A stretch of DNA of 64,000 nucleotides, from assembly GCA_024233875.1 (NCBI GenBank), contig JACKPB010000007.1, positions 62,001 through 126,000 of the forward strand, given 5' to 3'. The stretch is from Leptospiraceae bacterium (GTDB taxonomy: Bacteria > Spirochaetota > Leptospiria > Leptospirales > Leptospiraceae). Position numbers and translations under genes: made by a program. Shown one piece after another: positions 1 to 7,613 of the stretch. Within the stretch, counting starts at the first letter, position 1; every line of letters starts with the position of its first letter. Under the pieces are notes generated by a model. That model was not told the DNA's origin. It saw only the letters and a list, made by a program, of their open reading frames with translations, and did no database searches.

Positions 1-250
1 GCATAGGCATTCGATTCTGAAATTCTTTAAAAATACTTGCCTAAAATTTCCCATTGTTGCTTTCATTAATCAGACAACTAGTTTTTTAGTTACAGAGCAA
101 GATTCCGGACTCAAGAAATCCCTACTTTCCATGCAATAAATTCTGATTTTAAGGATTTTTTAGGTTTTTCAGGTTTTTTCAACCCAAGAACACTGAATGA
201 ACTCTCAGGGAAGTCTTTATGATTGAGATGAATTTGTCGAAAGGATTACT

Positions 251-1513
251 ATGAAATACTATCTTTTTCTCCTGTTTTTTTTCGGGAATTTTTTTACCCA
301 TCTTTCTTCTGAAAATGTAAAAACTACCGAAGTTGAGACAGAAAATATTCTACTCTGGGAAGGGGAGATCAATGCTATCTTCAAAGAAAAAGGTAGGATT
401 CGAATCATAGTTCCGGCAGATCCCGATTGGACCGGGGTGACCTTTGCTGAAGTCAAAGAAAAGATTCTGACAGAAAAAAACTTCCCCATCCGACAGAAAA
501 TCACCAAAAAAGTCATAGGAGATTTTGAAGTCTTGGAAGTCCTCCTGGAAAATATCCTCGGTAAGAAAAAGGATGACATTCGGTTTCAGATCGTCCTCAA
601 TGGAAAGATCACCCTTCGAAACAGAAAAGCTATTTCGAAGATTTCAAATGATTTTTATATCTCCAAATTTAGAAAAGAAATTACTTATATAGACCCATCA
701 TCATTTTTTAAAGAAACAAGAACCCAACCTCCCAAACTTTTCATTCACCCGAAAGACAAGAAGGAAATGGTATTTGTCCCGGGAGGTATCTTTCTTCACG
801 GTCAGGGGAAATACGGTGATAGCGATGATTACAATCCGGCCTTTGAAAATCCGGATTTTTCAAACTTAATGGATATCCCATCTTTTTATATAGATAAGTA
901 TGAAGTGACCAACCGAGAATACGATCGTTTCCTGAGAGAAACCGGAAACAAACCACCCTTTTACTGGGAGGGCTCTGAAATTCCACCCGGAAAAGAGGAT
1001 CATCCTGTAATCCATCTAACATATCGAGAAGTAGAAGCCTATGCTGTGTGGTCCGGAAAGCAAATACCTACAGAATTTGAATGGGAAAAAGCAGCCCGGG
1101 GCAAGGGAATCAAGGAAACAAAAAACCGTCAGGATCGTTATGATTTTGAAATGAACACGATTCGATATCCATTCGGTAACCAATTTGACCCGGTCCTCTG
1201 CAATTCAGCTGAGTCGGGATACAACGATACTGTTTCGGTCTATGAACTTTCCGCAAAAGGAGCGAGTCCTTACGGAGCGATCGGTATGTGCGGAAATGCC
1301 GCAGAATGGACAAGTAGCTGGTATCTTCCCTATAAAGATCATAAGTTCACATCACCCATGGCAGGCAAAACCCTGAAAGTGATACGTGGTGGGTCTTATC
1401 TGGACAAAGGTAGACGTAGTACAGTTTATTATAGAACTTATGGAGGACTACCAAATCTTAGAGAAGATAGAAAAGCCGGATTTCGTTTGATAAAGTACTA
1501 CAATCCCAACTAG
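251..1513 (+). CDS. Secreted SUMF1/formylglycine-generating-enzyme-like protein
   Basis: The protein has 420 residues. An N-terminal hydrophobic segment (about residues 3-20) looks like a signal peptide, so export is likely. Residues from about 170 to the end match the SUMF1/EgtB/PvdO fold: MVFVPGG, then FYIDKYEVTNREYDRFL, HPVIHLTYREVEAYAVWSGK, PTEFEWEKAARG, GNAAEWTSSW, VIRGGSY and a final AGFRLI. These are hallmarks of the family, whose members include sulfatase-activating enzymes and many non-enzymatic relatives. The first 160 residues match nothing I know. The catalytic cysteine pair of true formylglycine-generating enzymes is not evident, so I would not assign that reaction. An AAAGGA ribosome-binding site lies 6 bases before the ATG. 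The gene is monocistronic and converges on the next gene. Confidence 0.85.
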   Translation: MKYYLFLLFFFGNFFTHLSSENVKTTEVETENILLWEGEINAIFKEKGRIRIIVPADPDWTGVTFAEVKEKILTEKNFPIRQKITKKVIGDFEVLEVLLENILGKKKDDIRFQIVLNGKITLRNRKAISKISNDFYISKFRKEITYIDPSSFFKETRTQPPKLFIHPKDKKEMVFVPGGIFLHGQGKYGDSDDYNPAFENPDFSNLMDIPSFYIDKYEVTNREYDRFLRETGNKPPFYWEGSEIPPGKEDHPVIHLTYREVEAYAVWSGKQIPTEFEWEKAARGKGIKETKNRQDRYDFEMNTIRYPFGNQFDPVLCNSAESGYNDTVSVYELSAKGASPYGAIGMCGNAAEWTSSWYLPYKDHKFTSPMAGKTLKVIRGGSYLDKGRRSTVYYRTYGGLPNLREDRKAGFRLIKYYNPN

Positions 1514-1514
1514 A

Positions 1515-1534
1515 GGATTGTTTTAAAACAATCC
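1515..1534. terminator. Perfect palindrome between convergent genes, probable bidirectional terminator
   Basis: GGATTGTTTTAAAACAATCC is a perfect 20-bp palindrome starting just after the stop codon of the upstream gene. It overlaps the last codons of the converging DegT-like gene, and the central TTTTAAAA gives a short U-run on each strand. Position and symmetry suggest a terminator serving both genes. It lacks the usual long U tract, so this is inference. Confidence 0.5.
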
Positions 1535-2617
1535 CTTGATTGAGTTGGATATCCTACTGACATTATCTTTAGTCAGGTTGGGGTAGATTGGAATGCAATG
1601 TCCTCTCTGATAGAGTCTTTCTGTATTCGGATAGTCCTGATTTTGAAGACCGAGGATTTTGTATAGAGGCTCCTGAATCACTCGATCAATTCCTATTTGA
1701 AGAGATTTGTAGTACCGATCTACTTCATCAAAAGACTTGGACACGATGACCGGAAATCGATTGAACTGATCTTCGGAAGCCTTTTGAAAGTATGTTTCAT
1801 GAGAGGAAGACATAACAGCCTGAAGATACACCTGAGCAATTTTTTTCTTCCTTTCTATAATCACTCCCAGCTTAGAAATTTGCTCGATTCCTATAGCAGC
1901 TTGAAAATCCAATAAATTGTATTCAAACTTAATCATTGAAGTCGATTTCTTTTTCAATCCGGGGAGATACTTATACGATCGAATCGTTTCTGCTAAAGTA
2001 TCGTTAGGCGTTGTAATGAAAGCACCATTCCCTGTGGTGATCACATGCATTGGTGCCAATCCACAGATAGAAACACTTCCCTGCTTTCCTACTGAGATGG
2101 TTTCCGAATCAGCTCCCAGAGCTTCTGAATAGTCTTCAATAACGGGAGTGTCCCCTACTTCATATTTTGATAGGTTTTGAATGCAACCAAAAGGATGATC
2201 CAATAGTATCACAACTGGATTCTCAGAATTTTTCTTAGAAAGAAAAATCTCAGGGTCCATATGAAAAGAAGACTTAGCAAGATCAACCAGAACCGGGCGT
2301 GCTTTGACCAAAAGAACTGCATAAAGAGCGGGAAGAGGAGCCATTGCTGACATCAATACTGAATCTCCCTCTTTGACTCCCAGGGAAAGTAAGGTGAGAT
2401 GATACGCCGCAAATAATGAATTCACGGAAATCACATTTTTTAACTTAAATGTAGATTTGAAATCTTTCTCAAATTTTTCGACAATAGATCCCGTATCCAT
2501 AAGATCATCGACCAGACAATCAAGAACCGTTTGCAGTTCTTCTTTGGAAAGTGTGGGTTTGTGAAAATCTATGTTTTTCCTGGAATTAGGAAATTTTTCT
2601 ACTGTGTTCGTTCCCAT
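1523..2617 (-). CDS. DegT/DnrJ/EryC1-family protein with His in place of the PLP lysine
   Basis: A fold-type I aminotransferase-like protein of the DegT/StrS nucleotide-sugar family. Visible family features are the N-terminal KNIDFHKPTLSKEELQTVLD, the cofactor-region motif IEDYSEALGA and a C-terminal EYNLLDFQAAIGIEQISKL segment. In family aminotransferases the PLP-binding lysine precedes an ITxxEGG stretch (for example KNITCAEGG). Here the same place reads HVITTGNGA, so histidine replaces lysine. ColD-type sugar 3-dehydratases are known to carry this swap, so a dehydratase-like or non-catalytic role is more likely than transamination. The frame stays open back to an ATG at 2719, but homology begins near MGTNTVEKF, so I place the start at 2617. 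The intergenic region is shared with the divergent panE-like gene. Confidence 0.8.
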   Translation of the reverse strand: MGTNTVEKFPNSRKNIDFHKPTLSKEELQTVLDCLVDDLMDTGSIVEKFEKDFKSTFKLKNVISVNSLFAAYHLTLLSLGVKEGDSVLMSAMAPLPALYAVLLVKARPVLVDLAKSSFHMDPEIFLSKKNSENPVVILLDHPFGCIQNLSKYEVGDTPVIEDYSEALGADSETISVGKQGSVSICGLAPMHVITTGNGAFITTPNDTLAETIRSYKYLPGLKKKSTSMIKFEYNLLDFQAAIGIEQISKLGVIIERKKKIAQVYLQAVMSSSHETYFQKASEDQFNRFPVIVSKSFDEVDRYYKSLQIGIDRVIQEPLYKILGLQNQDYPNTERLYQRGHCIPIYPNLTKDNVSRISNSIKGLF

Positions 2618-2869
2618 ATAGTTTACAATATTAGTATTCCTAATTAAAGAGACATAATGTGTAAAGTAGAAAAAATTATTTTTTAAAAAAATCATAGGTT
2701 TTTGTACCGAAAGATTCATGCCATGGTACTAGCGGTACTTAAGAATTGGAAAAGAAGAGAGCGTCTCCAAACAATTTATCCAAAAATTTTCAATAGAATA
2801 AATTTTCATTAGATCCGGAGATTTTTTATTGTCGGAACCGGACGTTTATGCAATTCTATCAGTATCCAG

Positions 2870-3823
2870 ATGAAAGATCTCAAGTTACCCAATTATAAAA
2901 ACATAGCAGTAATCGGTGCCGGAGCTGTTGGCGGTTTCTATGGTGCAAAATTACAAAATTTTGGATACAAAACTACTTTCCAATCAGGTTTGATGAAATC
3001 CAAAAAAGTAAAGACTTTAAAGATTCAGAGTATCTGGGGTGACTTCACTATTCCCAGCACTGTAGTTTCCGAATGGGATGGGAAAGAAAAGTTTGATTTC
3101 ATTATCCTATCCTCCAAAATCATTTCTTACGATAGAGACATCCGGAGTTTTTGTGATGCATTGGACAAGATCATTCACAAAACTTCTGTTATTTTGGTTC
3201 TCCAAAACGGAATCAATATCGAAGAAGCCATGGGCAAAAAATATCCAACCAACCCCATCCTCGGAGGTTTGGCATTCACCTGTATCAATCGGCTCAGAGC
3301 AGATACGATCTCCCACATTGATTTTGGATTGATTCGAATGGGAGCACTTCGCAAGGAGGACAGGAAGATCTGTCAATCTACTGTTCGACTTTTCAATGAA
3401 GCCGGAATCCAAACCGAATACCTACCCAATCTCAGAAAAGGTAGATATGAAAAACTATTGTGGAACATCCCGTTCAATTCACTTTCTGTTTTATTTCAAA
3501 GTACTACCGAAAAGTTGGTACTACATGAAACTACAGAAGTCATTGCCAGAAAATTAATGAAAGAAACTCTATCTATTGCAAGGTCAGAGAAAGCAGGTCT
3601 GCCCGGTCATTTCATAGAAGTCATGATCGAAAGAACAAAAAAAATGAAACCTTACAAAACGTCTATGCTACTCGATTTTGAATCAGGAAAAGAAATGGAG
3701 ATAGAAGCCATCCTGGGAGAACCTTTACGGATTGCTCAAAAGAATAAAGTATCCTCACCTTATCTGGAGATGATGTACTACCAATTGAAACACTTACAAA
3801 ACAATCACCCTACCCTTACCTAG
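2870..3823 (+). CDS. panE: 2-dehydropantoate 2-reductase (ketopantoate reductase)
   Basis: The protein has 317 residues, about the usual length for PanE/ApbA. It would reduce ketopantoate to pantoate with NADPH in the pathway to pantothenate and coenzyme A. The N-terminal Rossmann motif is IAVIGAGAVGGFYGAKL (about residues 11-27). Further family features are VLVLQNGINIEE (about residues 108-118) and a helical C-terminal domain with YEKLLWNIPFNSLS and an SMLLDFESGKEMEIEAILG stretch, typical of this family. Several genomes carry paralogues of unknown substrate, so the exact substrate is inferred. The last 30 bases overlap the end of the convergent GGDEF gene, leaving no room for a separate terminator. 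Confidence 0.85.
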   Translation: MKDLKLPNYKNIAVIGAGAVGGFYGAKLQNFGYKTTFQSGLMKSKKVKTLKIQSIWGDFTIPSTVVSEWDGKEKFDFIILSSKIISYDRDIRSFCDALDKIIHKTSVILVLQNGINIEEAMGKKYPTNPILGGLAFTCINRLRADTISHIDFGLIRMGALRKEDRKICQSTVRLFNEAGIQTEYLPNLRKGRYEKLLWNIPFNSLSVLFQSTTEKLVLHETTEVIARKLMKETLSIARSEKAGLPGHFIEVMIERTKKMKPYKTSMLLDFESGKEMEIEAILGEPLRIAQKNKVSSPYLEMMYYQLKHLQNNHPTLT

Positions 3824-5272
3824 AAGCTTTGCCTTATATAAACCTTCATCACATCTCTTAAAGCATTCTTCTATCATTTCCCCCTCTCTATATTCGGTGA
3901 GTCCTATACTGATTTTTGCTGGTATAGTTTTATCATTAAATACTAATGGATTTTCTACGAGAGTAGTGATTACCGTGTTCATGATATTTTCGCTATTTTC
4001 TAAACTTGAATTTTTAAAGTAGACAAGGTATTCATCACCTCCCCACCTACATATGCTATGTTCCTTATCCAGATTTTGGTCAATCATCTGAGTAATATAT
4101 TTTAAAATCTCATCACCTATAAGATGTCCATAGATATCATTGATCTGCTTAAAGTTATCTATATCTACAATTGCAATGCAGAACCTTATATTAGGTTTTT
4201 TTAAGTCATTTATGATCAACTCATCCAGGGCTCTTCTATTTAGAGCACCTGTTAAATAATCTGTTCTGGCTTCCTCTTTTAATTTGAGTAAAAGTGATTG
4301 TATTTTATTGTAAGCATCCTCTCTATCATGAAAACAGGAGATTTCTCTTTCATTCAGAACTACTTTGATAATCAACATAGTTGAAGATAAAATAGTGATA
4401 AATCCATTTATACAAAGGATCGAATGAAACCCACCCAGCATAGCAAATGGCCCTCTCTGATTAATGGATTCATAAAGAACTATTCCTGAAAGAAGCAAAA
4501 TAAAGATATGAAAGTAGAATTGTCGGGAACGAAAAGCTACCCAGAGTGTAATCGGAAAAAAAAGAAAAGGAAAAATCTTACTGGCCTCCGACTCAATCCG
4601 GAAAATAAAAAACACAATTAGAAGGAGAGAAAGTATCGAGATAAGGTATTCAAAACTGTATTTCTTCTGAAATTGAAAATCTTCTCTTCGAAAATATGAA
4701 TATAGAATGGGACTTATAAGAATGATCCCAACGAAGTCACCCATGCACCAGGAGTAAAGGACTATTGCAATTTTCTCTATTGGTATGATATGGTAGTGAT
4801 ACAAAAGAAATGTTCCATTCAATCCGGCAATGAGACCGGATAGGAAAGCAATCATCAGAAAAATCAATACTACTTTTAAATGAAACATCCAATTGAGTTT
4901 AGAATATCTTTCCATTACAATAAATACAAGATAACTCTGGAAAGTATTCCCTAAGGAAGTAAGAAAAGAAATGTAAAGGATATATCGAAATCCTATCAGC
5001 TGGTTTGATGATAAATGATAGTAATTGGCGAGATAGGCACCCAGAAAGACACCGGGGAGAAATCTTTTTCCGAATACCAGAATGAAACCAACAGACAAAC
5101 CGGAGGGCAGCCAGAGCGGAGTCACATTGCTACCCGGAAAATGAAACAATAAACTCCATTTGGAAAATAGAAAATAGGAAATCCCCAAAAATAAATTTAG
5201 TGTAATTAAATGTAAGATCTTAAATAGATTCGAATTTCTAGACTGTTTGTCATAGTACATATCAATTCTCAT
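3794..5272 (-). CDS. Membrane MASE1-GGDEF diguanylate cyclase
   Basis: The N-terminal half (to about residue 300) is a multi-pass MASE1 sensor domain with about eight hydrophobic segments and the signature TPLWLPSGLSVGFILVFG followed by FLPGVFLGAYLANYY. The C-terminal GGDEF domain begins near DYLTGALNRRALDELI and has the IVDIDNFKQINDIYGH metal-binding region and the active-site variant GGDEY. It would synthesise cyclic di-GMP in response to an unknown membrane signal. No RxxD inhibitory site sits at the expected spacing before GGDEY, so product feedback may be absent. The frame extends to a TTG at 5278, but the ATG at 5272 is more plausible. The start abuts an R2 repeat copy, so that repeat lies in the promoter region. 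Confidence 0.9.
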   Translation of the reverse strand: MRIDMYYDKQSRNSNLFKILHLITLNLFLGISYFLFSKWSLLFHFPGSNVTPLWLPSGLSVGFILVFGKRFLPGVFLGAYLANYYHLSSNQLIGFRYILYISFLTSLGNTFQSYLVFIVMERYSKLNWMFHLKVVLIFLMIAFLSGLIAGLNGTFLLYHYHIIPIEKIAIVLYSWCMGDFVGIILISPILYSYFRREDFQFQKKYSFEYLISILSLLLIVFFIFRIESEASKIFPFLFFPITLWVAFRSRQFYFHIFILLLSGIVLYESINQRGPFAMLGGFHSILCINGFITILSSTMLIIKVVLNEREISCFHDREDAYNKIQSLLLKLKEEARTDYLTGALNRRALDELIINDLKKPNIRFCIAIVDIDNFKQINDIYGHLIGDEILKYITQMIDQNLDKEHSICRWGGDEYLVYFKNSSLENSENIMNTVITTLVENPLVFNDKTIPAKISIGLTEYREGEMIEECFKRCDEGLYKAKLLGKGRVIVL

Positions 5273-5274
5273 AA

Positions 5275-5362
5275 ACAATTACACTTTTTCTATTACTGTA
5301 TGTAGCCATTTTATAGCCGATTTCTCTATGAATGAGTAAACCTCTTGAAAAAGACTATAAAA
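5275..5362 (+). repeat. R2 dispersed repeat, copy A
   Basis: This segment is nearly identical to 21787-21873. Shared blocks include ACACTTTTTCTATTAC, TAGCCATTTTATAGCCGATT and ATGAATGAGTAAACCT. Shorter relatives lie at 21655, 28380 and 51675. It sits directly in front of the GGDEF gene and could hold its promoter. The function is unknown and I recognise no named family. Confidence 0.75.
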
Positions 5363-5558
5363 TATTCAATTTAATTTTTCGGATTGATACTTCTTTAATA
5401 ACTTCACGATTCACAAATTTAATTCTATTACCTAAATCTCTTGAAAAACGAGATAGCATTTTCTGAATTGATTGTACACTTCTCTTAAGTTTGTCCAGTC
5501 TTTTTGTAATCAAACTTTCATCGAATACATGATTTTTTTGATTTTCCGTTGAGTAAAA
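5355..5558 (-). pseudogene. Possible coding remnant of unknown family
   Basis: An open stretch of about 67 codons without an early ATG. It encodes a basic, helix-prone peptide (for example KRLDKLKRSVQSIQ, SRFSRDLGNRIKF). It could be the tail of a decayed gene or chance. The rest of the 5.56-5.85 kb gap holds nothing I can identify. Confidence 0.2.
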
Positions 5559-5849
5559 TCAAAACTCAGGAAAATAATTCATTTAGAATAAATCTGCTTA
5601 CTATTGTCATTTTCAAATCTAGGAGAGCATTTACAGAAGAATAATCGAAAAAATATCTACATACAGTTACCAGAAACACTCTATTATTACTGAGAACCGG
5701 TATACACTCCAATGCATTTGAAAACGACCGGAATGCCAGAAAGATAAAACTGAAACTTTGCTGTTTACAGGTTTCTTACTTAAAACCGGGAGATACAACT
5801 TCTTATGAATTAGGTATTGTATGAGAGGAAAACTGTTTTTTTTATTAAG

Positions 5850-6022
5850 AACTCATCTGACGCGATTTTTAATTTTTCTTAACAAGTTCATTTATTTTAT
5901 TGAAAATTATACTTTACTAATCAACCCTTAAAAATAGGGGTTTGGGGACGACAAGTCCCCGGTTTGCTGAAAGGATTCCTTTCACAGTACTCAACTTTCG
6001 AACAATGTGAATAAGCTTAGTT
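5850..6022 (+). repeat. R1 structured intergenic element, copy 1 (diverged ends)
   Basis: Left end AACTCATCTGACGC, AT-rich middle, then AATAGGGGTTTGGGGAC. Hairpin 1 is GGGGAC-GACAA-GTCCCC. Hairpin 2 is TGAAAGGA/TCCTTTCA, longer here than in other copies. The third hairpin and right terminal repeat (ATAAGCTTAGTTA) are eroded. The element lies between two leftward genes, downstream of the TauE gene. Confidence 0.8.
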
Positions 6023-6092
6023 AAAAAAAAGTCAATTGAATTTAGCTTTTTTCTGGATTTTAAAAATCCCTACGTACTTATGCATAACGCGT

Positions 6093-6863
6093 TTATTGTT
6101 TTTTGTAGAAATGTTTCTTCCAGAGGACAAAAGCCATAAAGATTGAGAATATACTAAAATACTTTCCGAGGTGATTGGAACCGAGATAATGCACCAGTTC
6201 AGCAAAGATAAAAGCAGAAAAACCTGCCGGAATTACGATAGGTAAAATATACCTAACTTCTACATTGCCTTTTTTCCAATGACCGATCATTCCTGAAATA
6301 GTAGTTGGAACAATGACCAATAAACTCATAGTAATCGCTAGAATCATGTCTACACCATAGATTCCTGCCAGAGAGGAAACGATTACGATACCTCCTCCTA
6401 TCCCGAGGAGGCTACTTAAAAATCCGGTACTCAATCCAATGATAAGAATTGGGAACCATCCCGGAAGATCAGCGACCTCTCCTCCAACAAGAGCTTCCCG
6501 TGGAAAGAAAAGGATTTTAACTGAAGTAAAAACCAGATAGGAAATATAGACTTTCAGGAGAGATTTAGTGGAGATTTTACTGACAACCTTAACTCCCAAT
6601 TGAGCCGCAAGTACAGAAGAAGCAACCAATAAGATGATTTCCAGAACAGGGAGGTCTACAGATAATTTTCTATAATGGCTCAGGAAACTTATAAGGCTAA
6701 TGGGAACAATACAGGCTATAGAAGTTCCTATAGCTTTCTTCAAATCCAGTTTGATGACAGAATTGAAAAGAGGAACAAATACAACTCCCCCTCCAACACC
6801 AAAGAGACTGGAGATCCCTCCTCCGAGCAATCCTATAAGAATTAATGTTCCTATTTCTTCCAC
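6093..6863 (-). CDS. TauE/SafE-family membrane permease
   Basis: The protein has 256 residues and about eight hydrophobic segments. It carries the family's two internal glycine-rich repeats: GLLGGGISSLFGVGGGVVFVPL near the N terminus (split across residues 14-36) and GFLSSLLGIGGGIVIV in the middle. Family members (formerly DUF81) export sulfite, sulfoacetate or other organosulfur anions across the inner membrane; the substrate here cannot be read from sequence. The start overlaps the end of the upstream Nudix gene by 13 bases, so the two are probably co-transcribed and translationally coupled. The stop is followed within 70 bases by an R1 element. Confidence 0.85.
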   Translation of the reverse strand: MEEIGTLILIGLLGGGISSLFGVGGGVVFVPLFNSVIKLDLKKAIGTSIACIVPISLISFLSHYRKLSVDLPVLEIILLVASSVLAAQLGVKVVSKISTKSLLKVYISYLVFTSVKILFFPREALVGGEVADLPGWFPILIIGLSTGFLSSLLGIGGGIVIVSSLAGIYGVDMILAITMSLLVIVPTTISGMIGHWKKGNVEVRYILPIVIPAGFSAFIFAELVHYLGSNHLGKYFSIFSIFMAFVLWKKHFYKKQ

Positions 6864-7519
6864 AGATTTGCTTTTTTGTTTCTTTTCTGGAGATACAATA
6901 AGGTCAACATAACTCCATTAGAATTTTCTAAGTATTCAAAAACTTCATCTTCCGGACAGAGAAAAGTGAAAATTCTTTCATTTTCATCCTGAGCACCTGT
7001 GATACGATCCCTATAAGTGTCAAGTTCTACAGCAGACATCTCAACTTCACATACAAAGAAATATCCTGCTTCATCAAGCAATCCCGGGGAGGAATAAAGA
7101 GGTTTGTCCCAAATCAACTCCAATTGCTCTTTTTGGATCGTCAACCCGGTTTCTTCTTCGACTTCCTTCAGAGCAACCTTATAGGGATCAGTCTCACTAT
7201 CGCACATTCCGGCCGGATGCTCATAAAAGTACCCACCGGTGGCTACTCTTCTTTGTTTAACAAGTAAGAAATAAGTCTTTCCTGATTCCTTTTCACGCAA
7301 CGCAGTCAGAACAGCAACAAAACTTCCCCTCAGCAATACGATGGGTAGAAGTGGATAACCCTCTTCATCCTTAGCATCCAAATGAGCCAATGTAAAAAGA
7401 ATTTCTCCATTTTTTTTACGAACAGAATATTTTTCTTCGACAGATTCTATTCGGATATTATTTTTTTTGAGTTCCTTTTCCCAGGTTTTGTATTTTAGAG
7501 ATTCATTATATTTTTCCAT
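6851..7519 (-). CDS. Nudix hydrolase, NDP-sugar pyrophosphatase-like
   Basis: The protein has 222 residues. The Nudix region is GYFYEHPAGMCD followed by KVALKEVEEETGL. It keeps the EVxEE core and the trailing glycine, but the first consensus Glu (GX5E) is shifted by one place and Arg is replaced by Lys. Upstream residues FLLVKQRR and downstream LYSSPGLLDEAGYFFVCEVEM resemble ADP-ribose/ADP-glucose pyrophosphatases, so a nucleoside-diphosphate sugar is the likely substrate by family knowledge. A good AGGAAGAA ribosome-binding site precedes the ATG. It is first in a two-gene unit with the TauE permease. Confidence 0.85.
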   Translation of the reverse strand: MEKYNESLKYKTWEKELKKNNIRIESVEEKYSVRKKNGEILFTLAHLDAKDEEGYPLLPIVLLRGSFVAVLTALREKESGKTYFLLVKQRRVATGGYFYEHPAGMCDSETDPYKVALKEVEEETGLTIQKEQLELIWDKPLYSSPGLLDEAGYFFVCEVEMSAVELDTYRDRITGAQDENERIFTFLCPEDEVFEYLENSNGVMLTLLYLQKRNKKANLWKK

Positions 7520-7613
7520 AATTTCTTCCTGTAGAATTTTGAATTGGTTTGATAAAAAAATGATTGGGATTTGAATAGATAATTTTTAAATGAGATACAA
7601 CACTAAAACCCAT

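Noticed and set aside
1..250. Possible gene in the first 250 bases
   Set aside because: No open frame with coding features; only an AT-rich upstream region of the SUMF1-like gene is visible.
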